The notes under the pieces: generated by a model
Databases searched by the model: none
Seen by the model: the letters and a program-made list of their open reading frames with translations, nothing else
Told to the model about the DNA's origin: nothing
Position numbers and translations under genes: made by a program
From: Roseburia hominis
GTDB taxonomy: Bacteria > Bacillota > Clostridia > Lachnospirales > Lachnospiraceae
Direction: 5' to 3'
Assembly: GCA_040702975.1 (NCBI GenBank)
Contig: CP159990.1
Coordinates: forward strand, 2,170,001 to 2,234,000
DNA: 64,000 nucleotides
Part shown: in pieces, positions 51,585 through 61,116 of the stretch
Layout: every line of letters begins with the position of its first letter
Position numbering within the stretch: position 1 is the stretch's first letter

Positions 51585-52730
51585 ATGACGAAGCGATTAT
51601 TCTATGACGACAGTCATATGCGGGAATTTGAGGCGCACGTTCTTTCCTGTCAGCCGGTCGGGGAGAAGTATGAGGTAGTTCTTGACAGAACTGCCTTTTT
51701 TCCTGAGGGCGGCGGGCAGGCGGCAGATACAGGAAGCCTGGGAAATGTGCGTGTGCTGGATGTGAGAGAAGAGGGAGAGCAGATCATCCATTTGACGGAT
51801 GGGGAGCTTTGGGCAGGTGCGCAGGTGTCCGGCAGGATTGACTGGGAAACACGGTTTTCCAGAATGCAGCAGCATACCGGAGAGCACATTGTATCCGGCC
51901 TGATCCATGGAAGATTCGGGTATGACAATGTGGGCTTTCACTTAGGCGAGGAGGTCTGTACGCTGGATTTGAGCGGTCCCATTACGAAAGAGGAGCTGGC
52001 AGAGATCGAGCTGGCTGCCAATCAGGTGGTATTTGCAAATCTTCCGGTGGAGGTGACCTATCCTTCCCGAGAAGAACTGGAAGCCTTGGATTATCGAAGC
52101 AAGATCGAGATTGAGGGACAGGTGCGGATCGTGACGATTCCGGGCGTGGATGTGTGCGCCTGCTGTGCTCCCCATGTCAGCCATACCGGGGAGATCGGGC
52201 TTGTCAAGTTTATTCATATGCAGAATTATAAGGGCGGCGTGCGGATTACGATGGTCTGCGGTCTGCGTGCGCTCATGGATTACCGTGCGAAAGAGGAGAG
52301 CGTAAAAGCCATCATGCAGAGTCTGTCCTCGAAGGAGGAGAAGATTGCCGAAGCGGTAGAGCATCTGAAGGAAGAGGTTGCGGAGCAAAAGCGACGAGGG
52401 GTCAGCCTGCTTCATGAGGTGTTCCTGTGCAAAGTGAAGGAGATTCCGGAGAATACGAGGAAGGTATGCCTGTTCGAGGACGATTTAGATGGCGGCGCCC
52501 TGCGGGAACTGATGAATCTGGCGCTTAGTAGGGGCGTCGGAATCTGTGGCGTGTTTACGGGAAATGATGCAGAAGGGTACCGCTATGTGCTCGGCAGTAA
52601 AACAGAGGACGTGCGGCCCTTTGGCAAAGCTCTGAATGAGGCTTTTGCGGGACGTGGAGGCGGAAAGCCGGAGATGGTGCAGGGATCGCTGAAAGGAAAA
52701 GAGGCGGAAATCCGTAGCCATTTTTCGTAG
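51585..52730 (+). CDS. Alanyl-tRNA editing protein (AlaX family, long form)
   Basis: 381 residues from the ATG at 51585, preceded by GGAAAGGAG; the longer frame back to 51513 lies inside argS. It hydrolyses mischarged Ser- or Gly-tRNA(Ala). Zinc ligands: HTGEH in QQHTGEHIVSGLIHG (about residue 97) and the C-x3-H type site in CACCAPHVSHTG (about 190). The C-terminal part (about 250-381) is DHHA1-like, ending GRGGGKPEMVQGS. Likely co-transcribed with argS. Confidence 0.93.
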   Translation: MTKRLFYDDSHMREFEAHVLSCQPVGEKYEVVLDRTAFFPEGGGQAADTGSLGNVRVLDVREEGEQIIHLTDGELWAGAQVSGRIDWETRFSRMQQHTGEHIVSGLIHGRFGYDNVGFHLGEEVCTLDLSGPITKEELAEIELAANQVVFANLPVEVTYPSREELEALDYRSKIEIEGQVRIVTIPGVDVCACCAPHVSHTGEIGLVKFIHMQNYKGGVRITMVCGLRALMDYRAKEESVKAIMQSLSSKEEKIAEAVEHLKEEVAEQKRRGVSLLHEVFLCKVKEIPENTRKVCLFEDDLDGGALRELMNLALSRGVGICGVFTGNDAEGYRYVLGSKTEDVRPFGKALNEAFAGRGGGKPEMVQGSLKGKEAEIRSHFS

Positions 52731-52783
52731 AAAACTGAGCGAATTTGAGGAGAATAGAAATGCAGGAATAATTCGTATGTTAT

Positions 52784-52807
52784 GGGGTCAAAAGGCATTT
52801 TGACCCC
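52784..52807 (+). terminator. Terminator after the alaX-type gene
   Basis: GGGGTCAAAA (52784-52793) pairs with TTTTGACCCC (52798-52807), 10 bp with a 4-nt loop. Confidence 0.7.
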
Positions 52808-52982
52808 TACATTATTTTACAAAAAGAAAAATAAGGAGTCTTTCGGGAAGTGAACACTATAAATTGCAGAATAGTGTGGAAACAAAAGATATATATTTGG
52901 TGTAGAAATCCGAAAATGTCTGACAATACAAAACAAACAATTAAAAACGAAAACAATCAGACAATTTAGGCGAAATTTCCTA

Positions 52983-53011
52983 TTTACAATAACAGAAAAA
53001 TGTTGTATAGT
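52983..53011 (+). promoter_or_regulatory. Predicted gltB promoter
   Basis: TTTACA (52983-52988), 17-bp spacer, TATAGT (53006-53011). Upstream GTCTGA (about 52918) and TCAGAC (about 52956) form an inverted repeat that could be a regulator site. Confidence 0.5.
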
Positions 53012-53108
53012 GAAAAATCATAAAGTGCAGGTGAGAAATCGATGCGCAGGTATAATGTCTGGCGACATATATTATACTATGATGAGATTATCAGAAAGGG
53101 CAGAGTCT

Positions 53109-56100
53109 ATGGGTAGTGAAAAAAAGAATAGGGTAAGCAGTTTGTACAGCCCGCTTTTCGAGCATGACAACTGCGGAATCGGCGCGGTGGTGAACATCAA
53201 AGGCCAGAAAAGCCATGAGACAGTGGTGAGCGCGCTTAAGATTGTAGAAAACTTAGAACATAGAGCCGGCAAGGATGCCGAAGGGAAGACAGGAGACGGT
53301 GTTGGAATTCTGTTACAGATTTCACACAGGTTTTTCACCAAAGTCTGTCAACCCCTCGGCATCTTTTTAGGTTCTGAGAGAGATTATGGTGTGGGCATGT
53401 TTTTCTTCCCGCAGGATGAGTTAAAGCGGAACCAGGCGAAGAAGATTTTTGAGGTGATCGCCAAAAGAGAGGGACTTAAGTTCCTCGGCTGGAGAGAGGT
53501 CCCGATTCATCAGGAGATCTTGGGAAAGAAAGCGGTAGAGTGTATGCCGTGCATCATGCAGGGATTTATTGAGCGTCCCGGGAAGGTGGAGAAGGGACTG
53601 GATTTTGACCGCCGCCTCTACGTGGTGCGAAGAATCTTTGAGCAGAGCAGCGACGACACGTATGTGGCATCTCTTTCCAGCCGGACCATTGTGTATAAAG
53701 GAATGTTTCTGGTAAAGCAGCTTCGGAAGTTCTTCGATGATCTGCAAAGCCCGGAGTATGAGTCCGCTATTGCGGTGGTACATTCCAGATTCAGCACGAA
53801 TACGAATCCGAGCTGGGAGAGAGCGCATCCGAACCGTTATATCGTACATAACGGAGAGATCAATACGATTCGCGGAAATGCGGATAAGATGCAGGCCCGA
53901 GAGGAAAATATGGAGTCGGAGCATTTAAAGGGCGAGTTGTATAAAGTCCTTCCGGCCATCAATAGTTCCGGTTCCGATTCCGCCATGCTGGATAACGCGC
54001 TGGAATTCATGGTGATGAGCGGAATGCCGCTGCCTCTGGCGGTGATGATCTCCATACCGGAGCCATGGGCGAACAACCAGACCATGTCCCAGAAAATCAA
54101 GGATTTCTACCAGTATTATGCAACCATGATGGAGCCATGGGACGGCCCGGCGTCGATCCTGTTCTCCGACGGGGATTATATGGGAGCGGTGCTTGACCGG
54201 AACGGCCTGAGACCTTCCCGTTATTATATCACGGACGATGACACATTGATTTTGTCATCCGAGGTGGGAGTTCTGGATATTCCGGCAGATAAGATCTTGG
54301 TCAAGGAACGTCTGCACCCCGGCAAAATGCTGCTGGTGGACACGATAAAGGGCAAGGTCATCGACGATGACGAGCTAAAGGAATCCTATGCCTCGGCGCA
54401 GCCTTACGGAGAGTGGCTTGACAGCAACCTTGTGAACCTGTACGATCTGAAGATCCCGAATCAGAAGGTGCCATCCTACACGAAGGAGGAGTGCCAGAAA
54501 CTGCAGAAGGCCTTCGGGTATTCCTATGAAGAGGTGAATAATTCCATTTTGAAAATGGCGATGAATGGCAGCGAAAGCATTGACGCCATGGGCATCGACG
54601 CCCCGCTCGCCGTGCTTTCCGAGAAGCATCAGCCGCTTTTCGGGTATTTTAAACAGCTCTTTGCCCAGGTGACCAATCCGCCGATCGACGCGATCCGTGA
54701 GAAGGTCGTGACCTCCACCAGCGTTTACGTGGGAAGAGACGGAAATCTCCTGGAAGAAAAGGAGGAGAACTGCCATGTACTTAAGATTAACAATCCTATC
54801 CTGACGAACACGGATCTGATGAAGATCAGGAATATGAAGGTAGATGGTTTCAAATGTACAGAGATTTCTACGACCTACTTTAAGAATTCCAGCCTGGAAA
54901 AGGCGATTGAATACCTGTTCATTCAGGTGGACCGCGCAATTCGGGAGCAGGCAAATATCCTGATCTTAAGTGACCGGGGCGTCGATGAATATCATATTGC
55001 CATGCCGTCGCTCCTTGCTACCTCCGCTGTGCATCAGCATTTGGTGCGCACAAAGAAACGGACGGCAGTCGCTATGATCCTGGAGACCGGGGAACCACGG
55101 GAGGTACATCATTTTGCGACCCTTCTGGGATATGGCGCTTCTGCGATCAATCCATATCTTGCCCATGAGTCGATCAAACAGCTCATTGACGCCGGTATGC
55201 TGCAAAAGGATTACTATGCGGCGGTTGAGGATTACAATCAGGCGGTGCTTGGCGGCATCGTGAAGATCGCCTCCAAGATGGGGATTTCAACGATTCAGTC
55301 TTATCAGGGCTCTATGATCTTTGAGGCCATCGGACTAAAAGAGAGCTTTATAGAAAAATATTTTACCGGAACGGTAAGCCGGGTGGGCGGTATCGGTATT
55401 GAGGAGATCGCCGGCGATTATATGGCGCGCCACATGGAGGCGTTTGACCTGCTGGGGCTGGCGGCAGATATGACACTGAACAGTGTAGGACAGCACAAAT
55501 CCAAGAGCGGAGGGGAGAAACATCTCTACAATCCGCGTACCATTCATATGCTGCAGCAGTCCACAAGGCGCGGCGATTACGGTATGTTCAAACAGTATAC
55601 AAAGATGGTAGATGAGGAGTCCCAGGGCATCACCCTGCGCGGACAGATGGATTTCAATTTCCCGAAAAAAGGGATTCCGATTTCCCAGGTGGAAAGTGTG
55701 GACTCCATTGTGACCCGGTTTAAGACGGGAGCCATGTCTTACGGTTCCATTTCCAAGGAGGCGCATGAGACGCTGGCCCTTGCCATGAACGCCCTGCACG
55801 GGAAATCCAACAGCGGGGAGGGCGGAGAGGATATCGAACGTCTGGACAGCGACCGCTGTTCTGCCATCAAACAGGTGGCAAGCGGAAGATTCGGCGTGAC
55901 AAGCCGGTACCTGGTGAGTGCCAAAGAGATTCAGATCAAGATGGCGCAGGGAGCAAAACCAGGCGAGGGCGGGCACCTGCCGGGCGGGAAGGTATATCCC
56001 TGGATCGCAAAGACACGGCATTCCACTCCCGGCGTGGGCCTGATTTCGCCGCCACCGCACCACGATATCTATTCGATCGAAGATCTGGCGCAGCTCATTT

Positions 56101-57644
56101 ACGACTGCAAGAATGCAAATAAAGATGCGAGGATTTCCGTGAAGCTGGTATCTGAGGCCGGCGTGGGAACCGTCGCTGCCGGCGTGGCAAAGGCAGGAGC
56201 AGGTCTGGTGCTGATCTCCGGTTATGACGGCGGTACGGGCGCGGCTCCAAGAAGCTCCATCCATAATGCAGGACTTCCCTGGGAGCTGGGACTTGCGGAG
56301 ACCCACCAGACTCTGATCCAGAACGGCCTTAGAGAAAGAGTCCGCATCGAGACAGACGGTAAATTGATGAGCGGAAGAGATGTGGCGATCGCCGCCCTTT
56401 TGGGAGCGGAGGAGTTTGGATTTGCCACGGCACCGCTTGTGACCATGGGCTGCGTCATGATGCGCGTCTGCAACCTGGATACCTGTCCGGTGGGTGTGGC
56501 TACCCAGAATCCGGAGCTCAGGAAGCGTTTCAGCGGCAAGCCGGAATACGTGATCAACTTTATGCGTTTTATCGCAGAGGAGCTCCGGGAATATATGGCA
56601 AGGCTGGGCGTGCGCACGGTCGATGAGATGGTAGGCCGCACGGATTTCCTGAAGGTAAAGGAGGTGCCGACCTCGAAACGTGCCGCTACGCTGGATCTTA
56701 GCCGGATTCTGGATAATCCTTTTGCGAAGGACACGAAGGGAAGGACCTTTAATCCGAAGAAGGTATTTGACTTTGAACTGGAGAAAACGTTAGATGAGCG
56801 GGTGCTGGTCAAGGAACTTCTGCCTTCGCTGGAAAAGGGACTAAAGAGAAGTATGGAGATTGATGTGTCCAATGTGGACCGTACCTTTGGAACGATTTTC
56901 GGCTCCGAGATCACCCGCAGATATCCGGAGGGTCTTCCGGAGGACAGCTATGTGCTGAAATGCAAGGGGGCGGGCGGCCAGTCCTTCGGCGCTTTTATCC
57001 CGGGCGGCCTTACGCTGGAACTGACTGGTGACAGCAATGACTACTTCGGCAAGGGACTTTCGGGTGGAAAACTAATCGTGTACCCACCGACCGGTATCAA
57101 GTATAAACCGAACGAAAACATTATTATAGGAAACGTTGCTCTATACGGGGCGACCAGCGGGAAAGCATTTATCAGCGGCGTGGCAGGTGAAAGATTCTGC
57201 GTGCGGAATTCCGGGGCCACCGCGGTAGTGGAAGGAGTGGGAGACCACGGCTGTGAGTATATGACAGGCGGACGTGTGGCCATTCTCGGAAAGACCGGCA
57301 AGAATTTCGCGGCAGGTATGAGCGGCGGCGTGGCCTATGTACTGGATCTGGACAGCAATCTTTATACGAAGGTCAATAAACAGATGGTAAATATTGAGCA
57401 TGTCACCTCCAAATATGATGTTCTGGAACTGAAGGAAATGATTGAGGAGCATGTGAAGAATACCAATTCTGCCATAGGAAAAGAAGTGCTGAACCATTTT
57501 ACAGAGTATCTTCCGAAATTTAAGAAGATCATTCCCCATGACTACGAGAAGATGCTGACCAGGATCCTGCAGATGGAAGAACAGGGCATGGGAAGCGAGC
57601 AGGCAAAAATCGAAGCGTTCTACGCGATCAAAAATGAAAGATAG
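53109..57644 (+). CDS. gltB: Glutamate synthase large subunit
   Basis: 1511 residues from the ATG at 53109. The nucleophile cysteine is Cys22 in FEHDNCGIGAVV, so the short leader is presumably cleaved. Domains in order: class II glutaminase (about 22-430), central domain, FMN-binding TIM barrel (SGEGGEDIERL, AKPGEGGHLPGGKVYPWIAK, GYDGGTGAAP), [3Fe-4S] cysteines in MGCVMMRVCNLDTCPVGVAT, and the C-terminal beta-helix GXGXG domain (ATSGKAFISGVAGERFCVRN). It makes glutamate from glutamine and 2-oxoglutarate with GltD. GAAAGGG precedes the start; in-frame codons back to 53010 would place the cysteine too far inside. Confidence 0.97.
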   Translation: MGSEKKNRVSSLYSPLFEHDNCGIGAVVNIKGQKSHETVVSALKIVENLEHRAGKDAEGKTGDGVGILLQISHRFFTKVCQPLGIFLGSERDYGVGMFFFPQDELKRNQAKKIFEVIAKREGLKFLGWREVPIHQEILGKKAVECMPCIMQGFIERPGKVEKGLDFDRRLYVVRRIFEQSSDDTYVASLSSRTIVYKGMFLVKQLRKFFDDLQSPEYESAIAVVHSRFSTNTNPSWERAHPNRYIVHNGEINTIRGNADKMQAREENMESEHLKGELYKVLPAINSSGSDSAMLDNALEFMVMSGMPLPLAVMISIPEPWANNQTMSQKIKDFYQYYATMMEPWDGPASILFSDGDYMGAVLDRNGLRPSRYYITDDDTLILSSEVGVLDIPADKILVKERLHPGKMLLVDTIKGKVIDDDELKESYASAQPYGEWLDSNLVNLYDLKIPNQKVPSYTKEECQKLQKAFGYSYEEVNNSILKMAMNGSESIDAMGIDAPLAVLSEKHQPLFGYFKQLFAQVTNPPIDAIREKVVTSTSVYVGRDGNLLEEKEENCHVLKINNPILTNTDLMKIRNMKVDGFKCTEISTTYFKNSSLEKAIEYLFIQVDRAIREQANILILSDRGVDEYHIAMPSLLATSAVHQHLVRTKKRTAVAMILETGEPREVHHFATLLGYGASAINPYLAHESIKQLIDAGMLQKDYYAAVEDYNQAVLGGIVKIASKMGISTIQSYQGSMIFEAIGLKESFIEKYFTGTVSRVGGIGIEEIAGDYMARHMEAFDLLGLAADMTLNSVGQHKSKSGGEKHLYNPRTIHMLQQSTRRGDYGMFKQYTKMVDEESQGITLRGQMDFNFPKKGIPISQVESVDSIVTRFKTGAMSYGSISKEAHETLALAMNALHGKSNSGEGGEDIERLDSDRCSAIKQVASGRFGVTSRYLVSAKEIQIKMAQGAKPGEGGHLPGGKVYPWIAKTRHSTPGVGLISPPPHHDIYSIEDLAQLIYDCKNANKDARISVKLVSEAGVGTVAAGVAKAGAGLVLISGYDGGTGAAPRSSIHNAGLPWELGLAETHQTLIQNGLRERVRIETDGKLMSGRDVAIAALLGAEEFGFATAPLVTMGCVMMRVCNLDTCPVGVATQNPELRKRFSGKPEYVINFMRFIAEELREYMARLGVRTVDEMVGRTDFLKVKEVPTSKRAATLDLSRILDNPFAKDTKGRTFNPKKVFDFELEKTLDERVLVKELLPSLEKGLKRSMEIDVSNVDRTFGTIFGSEITRRYPEGLPEDSYVLKCKGAGGQSFGAFIPGGLTLELTGDSNDYFGKGLSGGKLIVYPPTGIKYKPNENIIIGNVALYGATSGKAFISGVAGERFCVRNSGATAVVEGVGDHGCEYMTGGRVAILGKTGKNFAAGMSGGVAYVLDLDSNLYTKVNKQMVNIEHVTSKYDVLELKEMIEEHVKNTNSAIGKEVLNHFTEYLPKFKKIIPHDYEKMLTRILQMEEQGMGSEQAKIEAFYAIKNER

Positions 57645-57655
57645 GAGGCGGAAAA

Positions 57656-59155
57656 ATGGGAAAAGCGACTGGATTTATGGATTATAACAGGAAGGATCAG
57701 GCTGCGGAAGACGCCATGAAAAGGATCAGGCATTTCCGGGAATTCCATACGCCTTTATCGAAGGAAGAGCAGGAAATACAGGGGGCGCGCTGCATGTCCT
57801 GCGGCGTTCCGTTCTGCCAGGCCGGACAGATGATCGCCGGTATGGCAAGCGGCTGCCCGCTTCACAATCTGGTGCCGGAATGGAACGACCTGATTTATCA
57901 CGGAAACTGGGAAGAGGCATATTATCGGCTGGTGAAGACCAACAATTTCCCGGAATTTACCTCCCGGGTATGCCCGGCGCTCTGCGAGGCGGCGTGTACC
58001 TGCAACCTGCACGATGAACCGGTGTCTACGAAGGCAAATGAATATGGGATTATTGAAAATGCGTATGAGAAGGGGTATGCGAAAGCGAACCCTCCGAAGG
58101 TGCGCACCGGAAAGAAGGTGGCGGTAATAGGCTCCGGCCCCGCAGGACTTGCGGCGGCTGACCAGCTGAATAAAAGAGGACATCTGGTGACCGTGTTTGA
58201 GCGGGAGGACCGGCCGGGAGGCTTGCTCCGCTACGGGATCCCGAATATGAAGCTGGAAAAGCAGATCGTTGACCGGAAAATCGCCGTGATGGAGGAGGAA
58301 GGAATCGTATTTCGCACGGGCTGCGATGTGGGAAAAGATGTGAAGGTTTCTTCTATATTAAAAGAATTTGACCGGATCATTCTTGCCTGCGGTGCAGCGA
58401 ATCCAAGGGATATCAAGGTGCCGGGACGAGACGCAAAGGGAATCTATTTTGCGGTGGACTTTCTGAAGTCAACGACAAAATGTCTCTGGAATCACGAGAT
58501 GAACCTGGAGGATGGGGAATATATTTCCGCAAAGGGGAAGAAGGTCATGGTGATCGGAGGCGGCGATACTGGGAACGACTGTGTGGGAACGTCCATTCGT
58601 CACGGGGCAAAGTCGGTCCTGCAGCTTGAGATGATGCCAAAACTTCCGGAGCAGAGAGCGGAGACGAATCCCTGGCCCGAGTGGCCCAGAGTCTGTAAGA
58701 CGGACTATGGTCAGCAGGAGGCAATCGCACTTTGGGGGCATGATCCGAGAGTGTACCAGACTACGGTCAAGGAATTTGTCAAAGATAAAGATGGAAACCT
58801 GGTAAAGGCTGTTCTTGTGAAGCTGGAGAGCCGAAAAGATGAGAAGACCGGGCGTATGAAAATGGCAGAGATTCCGGGCAGCGAGTATACGGTAGAAGTG
58901 GATCTTGTACTGATTGCAGCGGGATTTCTCGGAAGCCAGGAGTATGTGACGAAGGCCTTTGGGGTGGAAGTAAATGAGCGGATCAATGTGAAAACACTGC
59001 CGGGAGCCTATAAGACGAATCAGCCCAATATTTTTACTGCCGGTGATATGCACAGGGGCCAGTCCCTGGTCGTGTGGGCAATCCGGGAAGGAAGAGAGGC
59101 AGCCTGCCAGGTGGATATGGATCTGATGGGATATACGAATCTGTCTGTGCAGTAG
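57656..59155 (+). CDS. gltD: Glutamate synthase small subunit
   Basis: A 499-residue FAD/NADPH-dependent electron-input subunit. N-terminal [4Fe-4S] cysteines: CMSCGVPFCQ, GCPLHNLVPEWNDLIY and CPALCEAACTCNLHDEPVS. FAD site VAVIGSGPAGLAAADQL (about residue 155); NADPH site MVIGGGDTGNDCVG (about 300); C-terminal GDMHRGQSLVVWAI. It begins 11 nt after gltB with an AGGAGG site and passes electrons to GltB. Confidence 0.97.
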   Translation: MGKATGFMDYNRKDQAAEDAMKRIRHFREFHTPLSKEEQEIQGARCMSCGVPFCQAGQMIAGMASGCPLHNLVPEWNDLIYHGNWEEAYYRLVKTNNFPEFTSRVCPALCEAACTCNLHDEPVSTKANEYGIIENAYEKGYAKANPPKVRTGKKVAVIGSGPAGLAAADQLNKRGHLVTVFEREDRPGGLLRYGIPNMKLEKQIVDRKIAVMEEEGIVFRTGCDVGKDVKVSSILKEFDRIILACGAANPRDIKVPGRDAKGIYFAVDFLKSTTKCLWNHEMNLEDGEYISAKGKKVMVIGGGDTGNDCVGTSIRHGAKSVLQLEMMPKLPEQRAETNPWPEWPRVCKTDYGQQEAIALWGHDPRVYQTTVKEFVKDKDGNLVKAVLVKLESRKDEKTGRMKMAEIPGSEYTVEVDLVLIAAGFLGSQEYVTKAFGVEVNERINVKTLPGAYKTNQPNIFTAGDMHRGQSLVVWAIREGREAACQVDMDLMGYTNLSVQ

Positions 59156-59165
59156 CCTGGCGTTC

Positions 59166-59194
59166 AGCCAGATAAGGTATAGACTTATCTGGCT
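59166..59194. terminator. Bidirectional terminator between gltD and the VOC gene
   Basis: AGCCAGATAAG (59166-59176) pairs with CTTATCTGGCT (59184-59194), 11 bp with a 7-nt loop; the stop codon of the convergent VOC gene lies in one arm. T-runs are short. Confidence 0.6.
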
Positions 59195-59553
59195 GGCACG
59201 ATTTCTATCCAGTAACCGTCGGGATCTTCGATGAAGTAAATTCCCATAGAGGGATTCTCGAAGCAGACACAATTCATTTCTTTATGATGGGCGAGAGCCG
59301 CCTCCATATCATCTACGGTGAAGGCAAGGTGAAATTCGTTGTCACCAAGGTCGTATGGCCGGTCCATTTCCTTAAGCCAGGTCAGCTCGAGTTGATGCAG
59401 TGTAGTCCCGTCGCCTAAAAACACGAGCTTGAAGCTGCCGTCCGCAGCCTCCTTTTCGCGGAGCACCTTAAGTCCAAGAGCTTCCTGATAAAAACGGATG
59501 GATTTGTCCAGATCCAGCACGTTCAGATTGTTGTGGTTAAATGTAAAATTCAT
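59185..59553 (-). CDS. VOC-family protein (glyoxalase I-like)
   Basis: A 122-residue protein with two beta-alpha-beta-beta-beta units. Candidate metal ligands are His in FNHNNLNVLDLDKS, Glu in HQLELTW, His in NEFHLAFTVDD and Glu in DPDGYWIEIV, the glyoxalase I pattern (H/E/H/E). It could be a lactoylglutathione lyase-type methylglyoxal enzyme, but the family is broad. GGAGATCAC precedes the ATG at 59553. Monocistronic. Confidence 0.88.
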   Translation of the reverse strand: MNFTFNHNNLNVLDLDKSIRFYQEALGLKVLREKEAADGSFKLVFLGDGTTLHQLELTWLKEMDRPYDLGDNEFHLAFTVDDMEAALAHHKEMNCVCFENPSMGIYFIEDPDGYWIEIVPAR

Positions 59554-59730
59554 AAAAGTGATCTCCTTTCTTCCTATTAAAAAATGTCAGCCGGAGAAAA
59601 TGGCTGCTGTAGTTCTTCCCTATGAGAATAGTTTATCATAAATATTGAGGTGAGAAAAGTAAGAATAATAGATATAGTGGTATTTGAAGAAAAAAGATTA
59701 TGTAAAATGTTACGAAAATATTAAAAAACA

Positions 59731-59759
59731 TTGCAATTTGTTGAGATATGTTTTATAAT
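59731..59759 (+). promoter_or_regulatory. Promoter of the first NlpC/P60 gene
   Basis: TTGCAA (59731-59736), 17-bp spacer, TATAAT (59754-59759), 50 nt before the start codon. Confidence 0.65.
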
Positions 59760-59807
59760 CAAGAAAGGTAAACACTTAGTAAATTTTTACATTGGGACAG
59801 GTGGAAT

Positions 59808-60920
59808 ATGAAAAAATTTGGAAGAACAGTGCTGGTATCATTACTTACAAGTGCGATGATCGTTACACCCGTTTGCGCGGAACCAAGCGTTGACGACTTA
59901 AAGGAGAGCAAACAGGAAGCGCAGAGCGAGGTGAACGCACTTCAGCAGGAGTTACAGGCACTTTTAGAAAAGATGAGTAAGCTGGAAAAGGATCTGGTTC
60001 AAAAAGGACAGGACATCAGCAAAGCCGAGGAGGATCTTGCGGCAGCCGAAGCCAAAGAAAAACAGCAGTATGAAGATATGAAGCTGCGAATCAAATATAT
60101 GTATGAAGAAGGCAACGGCAGTATGGTGGAGGCTCTGATGTCGTCGAGCGATTTTACAGAGCTTTTGAACAAGGCCGAATATGTGAGGGATATACATAGC
60201 TATGACCGTCAGATGCTTCAGGAATACGTAGAGACGAAGAAACAGATTGCGGACCTGAAGGCATCTCTGGAAAAAGAGATGGCTGATATGGAGCAGATGC
60301 AGGAAGAGTATAAGAAGGAAGAGACAAGCCTTAACAGCACGCTGACTGCTAAGCAGGCGGAAGTGGCGGATTTGGAAGTACAGCTTCAGAAGGCGGCTGA
60401 GGCAGCTGCCAAGAAGGCAAGAGAGGAAGCAGAGGCCAAGAAGAGGCAGGAAGAAGAAGCGAAAAAGAAGAATGAGAATACAATCAACCAGAATAATGAC
60501 AGTTCTGGCGACAGCAGTGATCAAGGCTCATACGATGTTGGCGGAAGCAATGATAACAGTGGAGATGACTATACACCGCCTTCAAGCAGTGGCAGTGGAA
60601 GTGCAGTGGTGAGCGCGGCACAGGCATATCTGGGTACGCCTTATGTGTATGGAGGCAGCAGCCATTCCGGTATTGATTGTTCGGGACTTGTTATGAGAGC
60701 CTTACAGGCAATCGGTGTCTATGTGGATCATTCATCTGCTTCAATCGGAGGTGGTGGACGCGCTGTATCAGATCCACAGCCGGGAGATATTGTATGTTAT
60801 GTCGGACATGTGGGAATTTATGTGGGCGGCGGTCAGATGATTCATGCACCGCAGCCGGGGCAGTCGGTTTGCTATACGAATATAAATTATGCACCGCACT
60901 GGTTCAGAAGATATTGGTAA
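59808..60920 (+). CDS. Secreted peptidoglycan hydrolase, coiled coil plus NlpC/P60 domain (paralogue 1)
   Basis: A 370-residue protein: signal peptide (MKKFGRTVLVSLLTSAMIVT, cleavage near CAEP), a long coiled coil (about 28-215, rich in E, K and A), a Ser/Asn/Gly linker (about 220-265) and a C-terminal NlpC/P60 cysteine peptidase with catalytic Cys in GIDCSGLVM (about 290), His in YVGHVGIYVGGG and polar residue in QMIHAPQPG. It probably cleaves the peptide stem of murein during growth or division; the coiled coil is reminiscent of FtsEX-regulated hydrolases such as PcsB. Followed by a closely related gene. Confidence 0.93.
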   Translation: MKKFGRTVLVSLLTSAMIVTPVCAEPSVDDLKESKQEAQSEVNALQQELQALLEKMSKLEKDLVQKGQDISKAEEDLAAAEAKEKQQYEDMKLRIKYMYEEGNGSMVEALMSSSDFTELLNKAEYVRDIHSYDRQMLQEYVETKKQIADLKASLEKEMADMEQMQEEYKKEETSLNSTLTAKQAEVADLEVQLQKAAEAAAKKAREEAEAKKRQEEEAKKKNENTINQNNDSSGDSSDQGSYDVGGSNDNSGDDYTPPSSSGSGSAVVSAAQAYLGTPYVYGGSSHSGIDCSGLVMRALQAIGVYVDHSSASIGGGGRAVSDPQPGDIVCYVGHVGIYVGGGQMIHAPQPGQSVCYTNINYAPHWFRRYW

Positions 60921-60938
60921 ACTAGAGTTTGTGTAATG

Positions 60939-60973
60939 AGACGAAGGCTATTTGTAGTGGCCTTCGTCTTTCT
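60939..60973 (+). terminator. Terminator between the two NlpC/P60 genes
   Basis: AGACGAAGGC (60939-60948) pairs with GCCTTCGTCT (60960-60969), then TTCTT. The paralogues are thus probably transcribed separately. Confidence 0.75.
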
Positions 60974-61116
60974 TACACTATATATAGAAGATGCATGGCA
61001 AGATAGAACGGAAATTGTTGGAAATAGGAAAAAGGGGTTGAAATAAAGCGAAATGTGGTGTATGCTTAAAGCAAATATGTGGGGGCATATAAATATTGAA
61101 TAAGGCAGGTAAAGTT

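Noticed and set aside
59157..59200. Hairpin after gltD as a further copy of the repeat family
   Set aside because: It shares only a GATAAGG-like core; the flanks differ and it functions adequately as a terminator.
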